A stretch of DNA of 41,310 nt from Bacteroidota bacterium (GTDB lineage: Bacteria > Bacteroidota > Bacteroidia > 2-12-FULL-35-15): NCBI GenBank assembly GCA_023251805.1, contig JAHEYB010000028.1, forward strand, positions 1 through 41,310. The letters are read 5' to 3'. Below the pieces are notes generated by a model, which had not been told where the DNA came from, did no database searches, and worked only from the letters and a program-made list of their open reading frames with translations. This document shows positions 1-7,900 of this stretch, piece by piece. Each line of letters begins with the position of its first letter. Position 1 is the stretch's first letter. The position numbers and the translations under genes are program-made.

Positions 1-16
1 AATACTACCAGCACTA

Positions 17-760
17 ATGTTACTCAACAATATTAATCGAATTAGTTTTTACATTTTTATTTCACTCTTTTGTTTATTGAAGAGCAGTTCAGGTTATGGA
101 ATAAACGATTCGATTAAATCGGAGCCGAAATTGGCTATTGATTCAAGTAAGGTTCAAGTGCGACAATTAAACCCTCAGGAGCAAGAGAAAATTTTCGAAG
201 ACTCCGACTATCAATACGACCGTATTGGCCCTGCCCCAAAAACTTGGTGGGACAGATTTACAGAATGGCTAGGACGAAGTATTGGAAAGCTATTTAGCAG
301 TGGCGGTGGACAAATGACATTAATGATACTTCCTTACCTATTAATTTTTGCTGTAATAGTAATCATCATTTTGCTTGTGCTAAAAAACGATATTCGCGCA
401 GTTTTTTATGGAAAAAGTGCTTCAGTAGCAATTGATTTTAAAGAGTTTGATGAAGACATTCACAACATTAATTTTGATGAAATGATTGCTGACGCAATAA
501 ATAAAAATGATTATAGAAAAGCTGTTCGCCTACATTTCTTAAAACTTTTAAAAGAACTAACAGATAAAAATTTTATTTCTTGGCAAATCGACAAAACTAA
601 TAACGATTATTCTATTGAACTTTCCAATAGTAAATTCGGCACTCAATTTAAAGAACTCGCTTTGATGTATGAATATATTTGGTATGGCGATTTTCAATTA
701 GATGAACAAAATTTCAGAAACAGCATTTCGAAGTTTAAAGAATTTAAGATAAGTGCATAA
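17..760 (+). CDS. DUF4129 domain membrane protein of the MoxR operon
   Basis: A 247-residue protein with an N-terminal hydrophobic segment (about residues 8-26, probably a signal peptide), a linker, one strong membrane helix at about residues 101-122, and a C-terminal region with the DUF4129 look: a helical LHFLKLLKEL stretch and a YEYIWYGD motif near the end. Molecular function is unknown; the family usually travels with MoxR ATPases and DUF58 proteins, as here. The ATG at 17 overlaps by one base a TAA at 15-17 that would end an upstream frame (last residues YYQH), suggesting translational coupling to a gene outside the window. In related genomes a SpoIIM-like gene often sits there, but that is inference. 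The stop codon directly abuts the next gene's ATG, so the two are certainly co-transcribed. Confidence 0.8.
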   Translation: MLLNNINRISFYIFISLFCLLKSSSGYGINDSIKSEPKLAIDSSKVQVRQLNPQEQEKIFEDSDYQYDRIGPAPKTWWDRFTEWLGRSIGKLFSSGGGQMTLMILPYLLIFAVIVIIILLVLKNDIRAVFYGKSASVAIDFKEFDEDIHNINFDEMIADAINKNDYRKAVRLHFLKLLKELTDKNFISWQIDKTNNDYSIELSNSKFGTQFKELALMYEYIWYGDFQLDEQNFRNSISKFKEFKISA

Positions 761-1990
761 ATGTTAAAAGGAAGTAAAAAATATATTTTTATCCTTTCCC
801 TGTGTTTTGTAGGGCTAATTTTATTGCAAGTGTTTGCTCCAAAACCAATCAACTGGACACAAACATTTATGAAAAAAGATAAGATTCCATTTGGCACTTC
901 CGCTTTATTTGATGCACTACCTGCAATTTTCCCCGGACAGCAGATAAATACGGAAACCTTCCCAATTTACAATGTACTTGCAGAAGAAAAACTGAGTGGC
1001 ACCAATTACATTATTATAAACAATGCTTTTGAGCCCGACAAGCTAGACACTCGAGAAATTTTAGAGTTTGCAGAAAATGGCAACTCTGTTTTTATTGCAG
1101 CCAACTATTTTTCAGGAAAATTTGCTGATACTTTAAAAATTAAAACAGATAATTATTTTGGAATTGCAGAAACGTTTAATTCCGACTCCGTGAATTTTGC
1201 TCAATTTTATAACCCTTACGATACAGCAGAAATAAATTTTTTAAATATTCGTATCAAGAGAAAAAGGAATTATGTTTATGAAAAAGGAATTGAAAATACA
1301 CATTTCACTTCCTTTGACACGACAAAAACTATTTTACTTGGAAACAACAGCAATAAAAAAATTAATTTTATTAAAATTAAATGGGGAAAAGGTCAATTGT
1401 TTTTAAGCACCGTTCCCGAAGTGTTTTCAAATTATCTATTTGTAAACCGCTTAAATTATGATTATCCCTACAAGGCATTGTCATATTTACCCACTCAAAA
1501 AATTATTTGGGATGAACATTACAAAGCTGGAAACATTCAGAAAGACAGCTCCTTAAGAGTGATTTTTAACAATCCTGCTTTAAAAAGTGCTTATTCTGTT
1601 TTACTAATTTCACTTCTACTTTTTATTATTATTGGTGTGAAGCGAAAACAACGAATTATTCCCGTTGTAGAACCTTTGCGTAATACCACATTAGATTTTG
1701 TTGATATTGTTGGCACATTGTATTATCAAACCGGCAATCATAAAAACATAGCTGATAAAAAAATTATGTACTTCTTGGAATACGTTCGTTCTGCATTTCA
1801 GATAAAAACAAATTTGTACGATGATGTGTTTATAGAACGAGTCACAAATTTATCGGGAATAGAAAGGCAGAAAGTGCACGACTTGTTTTATTACTTTGCA
1901 GATTTAAATGTAAAAACAAGTATTACACAGCAAGAATTGTTAAAATTAAACAGGATGATTGAGGAGTTTCATAGGGAGAATAGAAGATAA
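761..1990 (+). CDS. DUF4350 domain-containing protein
   Basis: A 409-residue protein with an N-terminal membrane anchor (about residues 7-25) and a second helix near residues 271-292 (SVLLISLLLFIIIGV). Between them lies a soluble domain that begins IPFGTSALFDALPAIFP, typical of DUF4350, and contains a GKGQLFLSTVPEVFSNYLF stretch. The C-terminal 110 residues are cytosolic and helical. The family resembles the GATase-like domain of other envelope proteins; its role is unknown. It starts immediately after the stop of the DUF4129 gene with no gap and is followed, after a 147-base spacer, by the MoxR gene. The family call rests on N-terminal motif and neighbourhood. Confidence 0.8.
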   Translation: MLKGSKKYIFILSLCFVGLILLQVFAPKPINWTQTFMKKDKIPFGTSALFDALPAIFPGQQINTETFPIYNVLAEEKLSGTNYIIINNAFEPDKLDTREILEFAENGNSVFIAANYFSGKFADTLKIKTDNYFGIAETFNSDSVNFAQFYNPYDTAEINFLNIRIKRKRNYVYEKGIENTHFTSFDTTKTILLGNNSNKKINFIKIKWGKGQLFLSTVPEVFSNYLFVNRLNYDYPYKALSYLPTQKIIWDEHYKAGNIQKDSSLRVIFNNPALKSAYSVLLISLLLFIIIGVKRKQRIIPVVEPLRNTTLDFVDIVGTLYYQTGNHKNIADKKIMYFLEYVRSAFQIKTNLYDDVFIERVTNLSGIERQKVHDLFYYFADLNVKTSITQQELLKLNRMIEEFHRENRR

Positions 1991-2137
1991 TGGGCAGTAG
2001 ACAATTGGGCAATTGAACAGTTGGCAATTAAAACAAGTTGGAAAATAATAATAAACAAAAGAGCTAAAAATAAAAAATTAGAACAACACACAGCATACTA
2101 ATTAACTAGTGAACTAATTAACAAATGAACTAATAAT
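1991..2137. repeat. Spacer with short tandem phrases between DUF4350 and moxR genes
   Basis: No reading frame is apparent. The left half repeats a CAATTGGGCAATTGAACAGTTGGCAATT-like phrase (units built on CAATT and GTTGG) and the right half repeats AATTAACTAGTGAACTAATT-like units up to the moxR ATG. A related TTGTTAGTTGTTGGTTGTTA tandem fills 3118-3145 after moxR. No exact TAnnTTTG promoter element was found, so transcription probably continues through from upstream. Confidence 0.45.
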
Positions 2138-3115
2138 ATGGAAGAACAAGTATTTCAAAACAGAGTTGACTTAAGCGGCTTACAAACTGCGGTAGGAAAC
2201 ATTAAAAAGGAAGTCAATAAAATCATTGTCGGGCAAGACGACATGATTGAGCTCTTGATTGCTGCAATATTGGCGGATGGTCATGTTTTAATCGAGGGTG
2301 TTCCCGGTGTAGCTAAAACACTATCAGCAAAATTACTTTCTAAAACAATGACAGTTGGATTTTCGAGAATTCAGTTTACACCTGATTTAATGCCTTCCGA
2401 TATTATTGGAACTAGCATTTATAATTTAAAAACGTCAGAGTTTGAATTTATACAAGGGCCACTTTTTTCAAATATTATTTTGATAGATGAAATCAACCGT
2501 GCTCCTGCAAAAACGCAATCTGCATTGTTTGAAGCAATGGAAGAGCGACAAATTACCGTTGATGGGAAGACATATCTTCTTCCCCCTCCCTTTATTGTTT
2601 TAGCAACACAAAATCCGGTGGAACAAGAAGGAACTTATCGTTTGCCTGAAGCACAATTGGATCGTTTCTTATTTAAGATTGAAGTAGATTATCCAAACTT
2701 AGAAGATGAAACAAGAATAATTGCAGAATATCACGCAAGAAAAAACACAGTGGATATTGCTTCAGTTAACGGAGTGATGAATGCATCAGAAGTAAAGGAA
2801 TACAGAAACAAAGTAAGTCAGGTTCACATTGATGCGAATTTAATTTCTTACATCGCTAAAATTGTGAATCAAACGCGTAACAATTCTTCTTTGTACTTGG
2901 GTGCTTCTCCGCGTGCCTCACTGGCCATTTTAACAAGCTCAAAAGCTATTGCCGCAATGCGAGGCAGAGACTTTGTTACTCCAGATGATATTAAGTTTGT
3001 AGCCACACCTGTTTTAAAACATCGCGTGATTTTAACACCTGAAAAAGAAATGGAAGGCATTACAACAAAAGATGTTATCAAAGGAATTATCGAGAAAATT
3101 GAAGTTCCACGTTAG
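2138..3115 (+). CDS. MoxR-family AAA+ ATPase
   Basis: A 325-residue AAA+ ATPase of the MoxR class, a chaperone-like family thought to remodel or activate partner complexes, often with DUF58 or von Willebrand A proteins. Walker A is GVPGVAKT (residues 54-61), Walker B ILIDE (114-118) followed by the MoxR hallmark INRAPAKTQSALFEAMEE, sensor 1 lies in LATQNPVEQEGTYRLPEAQ (about 155-173), and a C-terminal lid follows. Length is typical of the family. It sits between the DUF4350 gene and the DUF58 gene, which is the usual order of this module in Bacteroidota. The ATG start gives a normal N terminus; no strong ribosome-binding site is present, as expected for this phylum. Confidence 0.95.
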   Translation: MEEQVFQNRVDLSGLQTAVGNIKKEVNKIIVGQDDMIELLIAAILADGHVLIEGVPGVAKTLSAKLLSKTMTVGFSRIQFTPDLMPSDIIGTSIYNLKTSEFEFIQGPLFSNIILIDEINRAPAKTQSALFEAMEERQITVDGKTYLLPPPFIVLATQNPVEQEGTYRLPEAQLDRFLFKIEVDYPNLEDETRIIAEYHARKNTVDIASVNGVMNASEVKEYRNKVSQVHIDANLISYIAKIVNQTRNNSSLYLGASPRASLAILTSSKAIAAMRGRDFVTPDDIKFVATPVLKHRVILTPEKEMEGITTKDVIKGIIEKIEVPR

Positions 3116-3163
3116 TTATTGGTTGTTAGTTGTTGGTTGTTAGCTAAAAAGAATTAATATAAA

Positions 3164-4498
3164 GTGAAACTATTCTTAAAATCCATTTATGTACCCAATC
3201 TGCTATACTACGTTATAGCAGCAGAAGTTACATTATTGGTTTTTGGATTTTTCTTTCCTTTTATTTATGGCATTTCACATTACATACTCATTGCAATTGT
3301 CTCCATCTTTTTTGTAGATATATTAATTCTATTCATTAACAAAAATGGAATTTTTGCAAGACGAGATACACTTGATAAGTTATCAAATGGCGATGACAAT
3401 TCTGTACAGATAATTATTGAAAATCGTTATTTATTCCCCATCCGTGTTGGTGTGATTGATGAATTACCATTTCAGTTTCAAGCCCGTGATAAAGAATTTA
3501 AATTATCAGTAGAACCAGGGAAAAATAAAATTATTGAATATGATGTGCATCCTGTAAAGAGAGGAGAGTATAGTTTCGGAGCTGTAAACATTTATGTGAA
3601 AAGTCCGATAGGGTTCATTCAAAAGCGTTATTGCTTTTCGCAAGACATGATGGTTCCCGTTTATCCATCCTTTATGCAAATGAGAAAGTACGAGTTACTT
3701 GCTATCTCAAACAGATTGACAGATGCAGGAATTAAAAAAATTAGGAGAAGAGGAAACAATTCTGAATTTGAACAAATAAAAGAATATGTTGCAGGTGACG
3801 ACTACCGAACTGTGAACTGGAAAGCAACTGCCAGAAGAAACAAATTAATGATTAATCAGTATCAGGATGAAAAATCACAGCAAGTGTATTCGGTTATTGA
3901 TATGGGTAGAATTATGCGAATGCCTTTTGAAGGCTTGAGTTTATTGGATTATGCCATCAACTCCAGTTTAGTGATTTCTAACATTGCCATGCTTAAACAA
4001 GATAAAGCAGGAATTGTAACATTTTCAAATAAAGTACAATCGGTATTACCTGCCGACAGACGAAATGCTCAGTTGCAAAAAATAATGGAATTGCTTTACA
4101 ATCAAAAAACTGGATATCTGGAAAGCGATTTTGAAAATTTATATGTGAATGTAAAAACCAAAATCAACCAGCGTAGTTTATTTTTATTGTATACCAATTT
4201 TGAAACTTTATCAGGGCTACAACGACAATTAAAATATTTAAGAAGAATTGCAAAAGACCATTTGTTAGTCGTCATATTTTTTGAAAATACGGAGTTGCGT
4301 ACTTTCTTAGATAAGCCGGCCAAAAGCACTGAAGAAGTATACAATAAAGCAATTGCAGAAAAATTTTCTTACGAGAAAAAATTAATCGTAAAAGAATTAG
4401 AAAAATATGGGATTCATAGTATTTTAACTGCTCCACAAAATTTATCGGTAAATACCATTAATAAGTATTTGGAATTAAAAGCGAGAGGATTAATTTAA
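3164..4498 (+). CDS. DUF58 domain-containing protein
   Basis: A 444-residue protein starting at GTG. Two membrane helices lie near residues 12-35 and 38-57, followed by a beta-rich segment and the DUF58 core (about residues 201-222) with motif EFEQIKEYVAGDDYRTVNWK; the remainder has a von Willebrand A-like fold (VYSVIDMGR at about 241-249). DUF58 proteins are regular partners of MoxR ATPases; their precise activity is unknown. The gene follows moxR after 48 bases filled by a short tandem repeat and is probably the last gene of the operon, since recX comes 118 bases later, behind a dispersed repeat element. Confidence 0.92.
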   Translation: MKLFLKSIYVPNLLYYVIAAEVTLLVFGFFFPFIYGISHYILIAIVSIFFVDILILFINKNGIFARRDTLDKLSNGDDNSVQIIIENRYLFPIRVGVIDELPFQFQARDKEFKLSVEPGKNKIIEYDVHPVKRGEYSFGAVNIYVKSPIGFIQKRYCFSQDMMVPVYPSFMQMRKYELLAISNRLTDAGIKKIRRRGNNSEFEQIKEYVAGDDYRTVNWKATARRNKLMINQYQDEKSQQVYSVIDMGRIMRMPFEGLSLLDYAINSSLVISNIAMLKQDKAGIVTFSNKVQSVLPADRRNAQLQKIMELLYNQKTGYLESDFENLYVNVKTKINQRSLFLLYTNFETLSGLQRQLKYLRRIAKDHLLVVIFFENTELRTFLDKPAKSTEEVYNKAIAEKFSYEKKLIVKELEKYGIHSILTAPQNLSVNTINKYLELKARGLI

Positions 4499-4578
4499 TT
4501 GAAAATTTCAAATTGAAAATTGAAAAAATTTACTCGAATTGCATAAATCGAAACTAAAATAAGCATCGTAGTACAATC

Positions 4579-4612
4579 AATTCCCCCTTTAAAAAGGGGG
4601 CAAGGGGGATTT
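4579..4612 (+). repeat. G/C-run hairpin repeat, copy 1
   Basis: The hairpin CCCCCTTT-AA-AAAGGGGG (4583-4600) is followed by CAAGGGGGATTT. The same element is present in reverse orientation at 7901-7934, with the same arm and tail (AATT CCCCCTTT nn AAAGGGGG nn AGGGGGATTT), so this is a dispersed repeat, not a simple terminator. It ends five bases before the first possible recX start codon. Confidence 0.75.
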
Positions 4613-4616
4613 AAAA

Positions 4617-5132
4617 ATGCTAATTGCGAAGAATAAACCAAATATGGATTTCGAAGACAAAAAACCAAAGAAAAAACTAACGCCTAACCAGGCTACCATC
4701 AAGGCACAACTATCCTGCGCCTACCAGGAGCGCTGTCAGCAAGAAATGCGCGATAAGCTTTATGAATGGGGTTTATACAGCAATGATGTAGAAAACATAA
4801 TTGCTAACTTAATTTCAGACAACTATTTAAATGAAGAGCGGTTTGCAAAGGCATATGTTGGAGGAAAATTTAGAATTAAAAAATGGGGTCGAATAAAAAT
4901 TAGAATCGAATTAAAGAAACGAAAGATTTCAGATTATTGTATTAAAAAAGGAATGCAGGAAATTAATGATTCGGATTATGCAAAAACACTAAATGAAATC
5001 ATTGCAAAAAAATCAAAAGAAATAAAAGGAGGCAAATTACAAGTAAGAAATTATAAAATTGCCCAATATGTTATGTCACGAGGATTTGAAGGAGATTTAG
5101 TGTGGGATTCAATAAAACAGTTAGAAGGGTAG
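4617..5132 (+). CDS. recX: Regulatory protein RecX
   Basis: RecX binds RecA filaments and modulates recombinase and coprotease activity. The 171-residue product has the repeated three-helix RecX architecture: an AQLSCAYQERCQQEMRDKL segment, then DNYLNEERFAKAYVGGKFRIKKWGRIKIRIELKKRKIS, the most conserved part, then a less conserved C-terminal repeat with YVMSRGFEGDLVWDSI. The first ATG (4617) lies just at the edge of a dispersed repeat (4579-4612), so the true start may be the in-frame ATG at 4644 (MDFEDKK). recA is not in this window. The convergent gene downstream ends 80 bases away. Confidence 0.88.
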   Translation: MLIAKNKPNMDFEDKKPKKKLTPNQATIKAQLSCAYQERCQQEMRDKLYEWGLYSNDVENIIANLISDNYLNEERFAKAYVGGKFRIKKWGRIKIRIELKKRKISDYCIKKGMQEINDSDYAKTLNEIIAKKSKEIKGGKLQVRNYKIAQYVMSRGFEGDLVWDSIKQLEG

Positions 5133-5133
5133 A

Positions 5134-5211
5134 ACGTTTTAAAGTTAAAAGGTTAAAGCTACAATCATAACTCTACAAACTTTTCAACTTTCAAACCTTG
5201 CAACTTTGTAA
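5134..5211. repeat. Imperfect inverted repeat between convergent genes
   Basis: AAAGTTAAAAGGTTAAAG (about 5150-5158 region of the left arm) is matched by CTTTCAAACCTTGCAACTTT on the right, so the spacer between recX and the convergent membrane-protein gene can fold back on itself. It may act as a loose bidirectional terminator, but it lacks a GC-rich stem. It looks like one of the self-complementary spacer phrases seen elsewhere in the window. Confidence 0.4.
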
Positions 5212-5712
5212 CTAGTGATTCAACAACCCACTATCTTTCAACACTTGCAATCCTTCCAGCTTATACTTCACAGAAATTGTTCTCTTCAATACTTTTCCTT
5301 CCGGTCCTTCAAAATAAATTACCACTCTTGGAAATGAAAATTTTGGTGTTTTGAAATAAACCGATTTAATTTTATTTCTAGAAATTGTTGGAGTGCTGCT
5401 ACTAACCGAAGAATCTTTTATTTTGATAAAGGATAAAAACAACAAAAGCAAGGCACCGTAATTTAGTACCTCTTTAAAAAAATTTGCACCATAATACGAA
5501 ACAGAGAACATCGTATACATTAATATCATGCCGAAAAAAATATAATTCAGCACACTTTTTATTCCCCAAGCATCGCTTACCTCATGCTCTAAAGGAATAC
5601 GATTAGGCTCAGTAGAATTAAAGATAAAAATAGTATCTGCTGAAATGTGGCAGTATTCATTTGTTGTTGTTCTAAAATATTTTGTTGACATCATATTCAT
5701 CTCCTTTTCCAT
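5212..5712 (-). CDS. Hypothetical membrane protein with two central helices
   Basis: I do not recognise the family. The 166-residue product has a soluble N terminus (about 50 residues), two adjacent membrane helices (about residues 53-72 and 79-95, IFFGMILMYTMFSVSYYGANFF and LNYGALLLLFLSFI), and a basic beta-rich C-terminal domain (about 110-166) with NKIKSVYFKTPKFSFPRVVIYFEG. The layout resembles bacterial PH-domain-like membrane proteins, which is only an impression. Start choice is uncertain: AAGGAG, overlapping the first codons, is six bases before the in-frame ATG pair at residues 7-8 (start about 5694), an unusually good Shine-Dalgarno for this phylum. It is convergent with recX and divergent from prfB. 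Confidence 0.6.
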   Translation of the reverse strand: MEKEMNMMSTKYFRTTTNEYCHISADTIFIFNSTEPNRIPLEHEVSDAWGIKSVLNYIFFGMILMYTMFSVSYYGANFFKEVLNYGALLLLFLSFIKIKDSSVSSSTPTISRNKIKSVYFKTPKFSFPRVVIYFEGPEGKVLKRTISVKYKLEGLQVLKDSGLLNH

Positions 5713-5814
5713 AAGTCATACTGAGTACTTCTACTCCGCTCAGCATAAACTAAGTCGATTGTAAAAATACATTTATTTCTAGTCCAAATTCCCAATAATT
5801 ATTAACTTTACCGT

Positions 5815-6904
5815 ATGATTACTACAGACCAACTAAAAGACCTTCGGGAGCGCACTGCTGCGTTAAGGGGGCATCTTTGACATCGACCGTAAGCTTCGCG
5901 AAATAGCTGAAGAAGAAGAGAAAGCACTCGCACCGAATTTTTGGGACGACCCAAAAAAAGCAGAAGAACTGCTAAAACAAACCAAATTAAAAAAGAATTG
6001 GACACTTTCATTTGCTCAAACACAAAGCAATGTGGATGACCTTGCCTTGCTGTACGATTATTTTAAACAAGGTGAAGCTACGGAGCAGGATGTTGAACAT
6101 CAATATCAAACAACAATACAATTACTGGAAGAAATTGAGTTCAAAAACATGCTCAGTGGAAAAGAGGATATTTTAAGTTGTGTAGTTCAGATAAATGCCG
6201 GAGCAGGTGGAACAGAAAGTTGCGATTGGGCAGAAATGCTAATGCGCATGTATATGATGTGGGGAACAAAAAATGGTTACAAAATAAAAGAAACAGACAG
6301 AACTGATGGAGATGCTGCCGGAATAAAATCTGTCACACTTGAATTTGAAGGCGATTACGCTTTCGGTTATTTAAAAGGCGAAAATGGTGTTCATCGCTTA
6401 GTAAGAATTTCTCCATTTGACTCCAATGCAAAACGTCACACTTCTTTTGCATCTGTTTACGCCTATCCATTAATTGATGACACCATTGAAATAGATGTAA
6501 ACCCGGGAGATTTAGAGTTTGAGACATTTAGAGCTGGCGGTGCTGGCGGACAAAATGTAAACAAGGTAGAAACAGCAGTACGCTTGTATCACAAACCATC
6601 CGGAATTATTATTAAAAATCAGGAATCACGCTCACAACTACAAAACAAAGAAAACGCGATTAAATTATTAAAATCACAATTGTTTGAAGTTGAATTACGA
6701 AAACAACGTGAAGCAATAGACGTGATTGAAGGAAATAAAAAGAAAATTGAATGGGGCTCACAAATTCGTAATTATGTTTTTCATCCTTACAAACTTATCA
6801 AAGACGTAAGAACAGGTTATGAAACGTCCAACATTCAAGCTGTGATGGATGGGGACTTGTCGGCATTTATAAAAGCGTATTTGATGGAGTATGGGAATTC
6901 GTAA
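5815..6904 (+). CDS. prfB: Peptide chain release factor 2, programmed +1 frameshift
   Basis: RF2 recognises UGA and UAA stop codons and releases the nascent peptide. The gene begins at ATG 5815, runs 21 codons to CTT (5875-5877), and meets an in-frame TGA at 5878-5880. Slipping forward by one base at CTT-T opens frame +1 (GAC ATC GAC from 5879), giving a 362-residue protein. The slippage site has the classic parts: AGGGGG upstream, CTT, then TGAC. In the full product the SPF stop-recognition tripeptide is at about 199-201 and the catalytic GGQ at about 244-246 ([12 protein letters not shown]). RF2 abundance therefore autoregulates its own synthesis. This is a normal, functional arrangement and not a damaged gene. 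Confidence 0.97.
5866..5881 (+). promoter_or_regulatory. prfB programmed +1 frameshift site
   Basis: AGGGGG (5866-5871), CAT, CTT TGA C (5875-5881). The internal Shine-Dalgarno-like run sits three bases before the CTT slip codon, and the UGA stop is followed by C, the weakest termination context. This is the same arrangement as in the well-studied Escherichia coli prfB site. Low RF2 slows UGA decoding and favours the shift. Confidence 0.95.
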
Positions 6905-6906
6905 TA

Positions 6907-7008
6907 GAACGCAGATTATTCCGATTTTCATGATAAAATCAGATTTTATTTTTAATACATAAATATAGAGATCCTTTTAAATCATGAAAATCGGAATAAT
7001 CAGCGTTC
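6907..7008. repeat. Long inverted repeat between prfB and arsC-like gene
   Basis: The 28-base left arm (6907-6934, contains ATTATTCCGATTTTCATGAT) and right arm (6981-7008, contains ATCATGAAAATCGGAATAAT) are reverse complements with a single mismatch, separated by 46 AT-rich bases. The transcript would form a long hairpin starting three bases after the prfB stop. It lacks a U-tract, so a classical intrinsic terminator is unlikely. Similar elements with different sequence occur in other spacers here. Confidence 0.85.
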
Positions 7009-7023
7009 CATTTCTCACAATCA

Positions 7024-7371
7024 ATGCCCATGCTAAAAATATATCATAATACCCGTTGCTCAAAAAGCAGAGATGTTTGCACAATTCTTGAAAAGAAGAA
7101 AATAAAAACAGAAATTGTGGAGTATATAAAAACACCACTTACTCAAAAAGAAATTAAAGAACTTTTAAAAATGTTGGGAATGAAAGCGGAGGAAATTGTA
7201 AGAAAAGGAGAACCACTTTTTAAAGAAAAATTTGCTTCAAAGAAGTTAACAGAAACACAATGGATAAAGGTATTGTCTAAATATCCCATTTTAATTGAAC
7301 GACCAATTATAGTAAAAGGGAATAAGGCGATTATTGGTCGACCACCTGAAAACGTTTTGAAATTTATCTAA
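7024..7371 (+). CDS. ArsC-family (glutaredoxin-type) reductase
   Basis: A 115-residue thioredoxin-fold protein of the ArsC/Spx family. The N terminus MLKIYHNTRCSKSR carries the single active cysteine (C12), and the three arginines used by the Escherichia coli arsenate reductase have counterparts at R60 (VRKGEPLF), R93 (IERPIIV) and R106 (IGRPPENVL). This favours a real arsenate-reductase chemistry with glutaredoxin/glutathione-type thiols, though no arsR, arsB or acr3 gene is adjacent, so a general thiol role is possible. A second in-frame ATG at 7030 is an equally good start. It follows prfB but is separated from it by the long inverted repeat. Confidence 0.85.
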   Translation: MPMLKIYHNTRCSKSRDVCTILEKKKIKTEIVEYIKTPLTQKEIKELLKMLGMKAEEIVRKGEPLFKEKFASKKLTETQWIKVLSKYPILIERPIIVKGNKAIIGRPPENVLKFI

Positions 7372-7380
7372 GCGGAATCT

Positions 7381-7407
7381 TTGAGGTCGCAAATTGCGAC
7401 CTCAAAT
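7381..7407. repeat. Perfect 27-base palindrome
   Basis: Arms TTTGAGGTCGCAA and TTGCGACCTCAAA flank a single central A. Read in one frame it gives LRSQIATSN, which resembles a conserved stretch (LRSQ-x-x-TS) that I associate with ORF6N-domain phage/antirepressor-like proteins. A related imperfect palindrome (AGATCACAAAATGTGAT) follows within 20 bases, also reading as SRSQNVM in a similar frame. It is either a scrap of such a gene or an independent palindromic element. Confidence 0.6.
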
Positions 7408-7482
7408 TTCTAAGGCCCCTAGCTTCAAGATCACAAAATGTGATGATGAAATGAACTGAAAACATCAACTTGGAGATAATTA

Positions 7483-7506
7483 AAACCTTCGGTGTACCGA
7501 AGGTTT
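7483..7506. repeat. 24-base palindrome
   Basis: AAACCTTCGGT and ACCGAAGGTTT flank a GT centre. It lies within gene-free sequence and is not followed by a T-run, so it does not look like an intrinsic terminator. It could be a protein-binding site or the end of a small repeat element. Confidence 0.5.
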
Positions 7507-7588
7507 GATTTCAGGATGACCGGAGGAAAAAATTGCTTATATTTGAATATATTGAAAAGATGAGATTTTGTAGTAGTCCTGTCGGAAT

Positions 7589-7744
7589 TTATTTTTTGTT
7601 TTTTCTTCCGTTGAGGCTGTAATCTGTCTTGCGCCAAGTAGAAATTGTGGGATAAGGAATTTTTTTTCGAAAATCGGCTGGCAAAATGCTTTCATTCCCG
7701 ATGGAGTATAAATACACCACAGAACTGTCGTACTTCTGTTTCAT
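7589..7744 (-). pseudogene. Remnant of a transposase-like helix-turn-helix ORF (51 codons)
   Basis: From ATG at 7744 the minus strand encodes 51 residues, with the core YLYSIGNESILPADFRKKIP followed by YPTISTWRKTDYS and a lysine-rich tail before the stop. The segment reads like the N terminus of the helix-turn-helix ORF that precedes IS3-type integrase genes in Bacteroidota; TISTWRK would be the recognition helix. No integrase domain follows in any frame, so the copy is truncated, and the frame after TDYS is probably shifted. Family assignment is from memory of the motif pattern and is tentative. Confidence 0.4.
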
Positions 7745-7834
7745 AATTTTGGGTTTTGGTTTGAAACAAATACGGAAGAGTGCATAAAGAGGTTATGCAA
7801 GTGGCGAAACATTTTAGCTTGAGCAAAAGACACA

Positions 7835-7855
7835 CCCCTCGCCTATCGAGAGGGG
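7835..7855. repeat. CCCCTC/GAGGGG hairpin repeat
   Basis: CCCCTC (7835-7840) and GAGGGG (7850-7855) enclose GCCTATCGA. The sequence CCCCTCGCCTATCGAGAGGG is of a kind I associate with dispersed spacer repeats in Bacteroidota genomes. It stands 45 bases from the CCCCCTTT repeat, so two G/C-run elements are clustered here. Confidence 0.5.
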
Positions 7856-7900
7856 AATTGCTTCGTAAACATAATTTGTCTTAACTATTTACATTTACTG

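Noticed and set aside
5803-5810. TAACTTTA as prfB promoter
   Set aside because: It is only four bases before the start codon and deviates from TAnnTTTG, so transcription would begin within the coding sequence.
5815-6904. prfB interrupted by TGA might be a pseudogene
   Set aside because: The stop lies exactly at the canonical CTT-TGA-C slippage site after AGGGGG, and the +1 frame runs on to a complete RF2 with SPF and GGQ motifs.
7431-7637. A 68-codon minus-strand open frame in the gene-free region (MAQDRLQPQR...)
   Set aside because: No promoter, no domain, low-complexity composition; it overlaps, in another frame, the transposase-like remnant at 7589-7744, which reads as a real protein.
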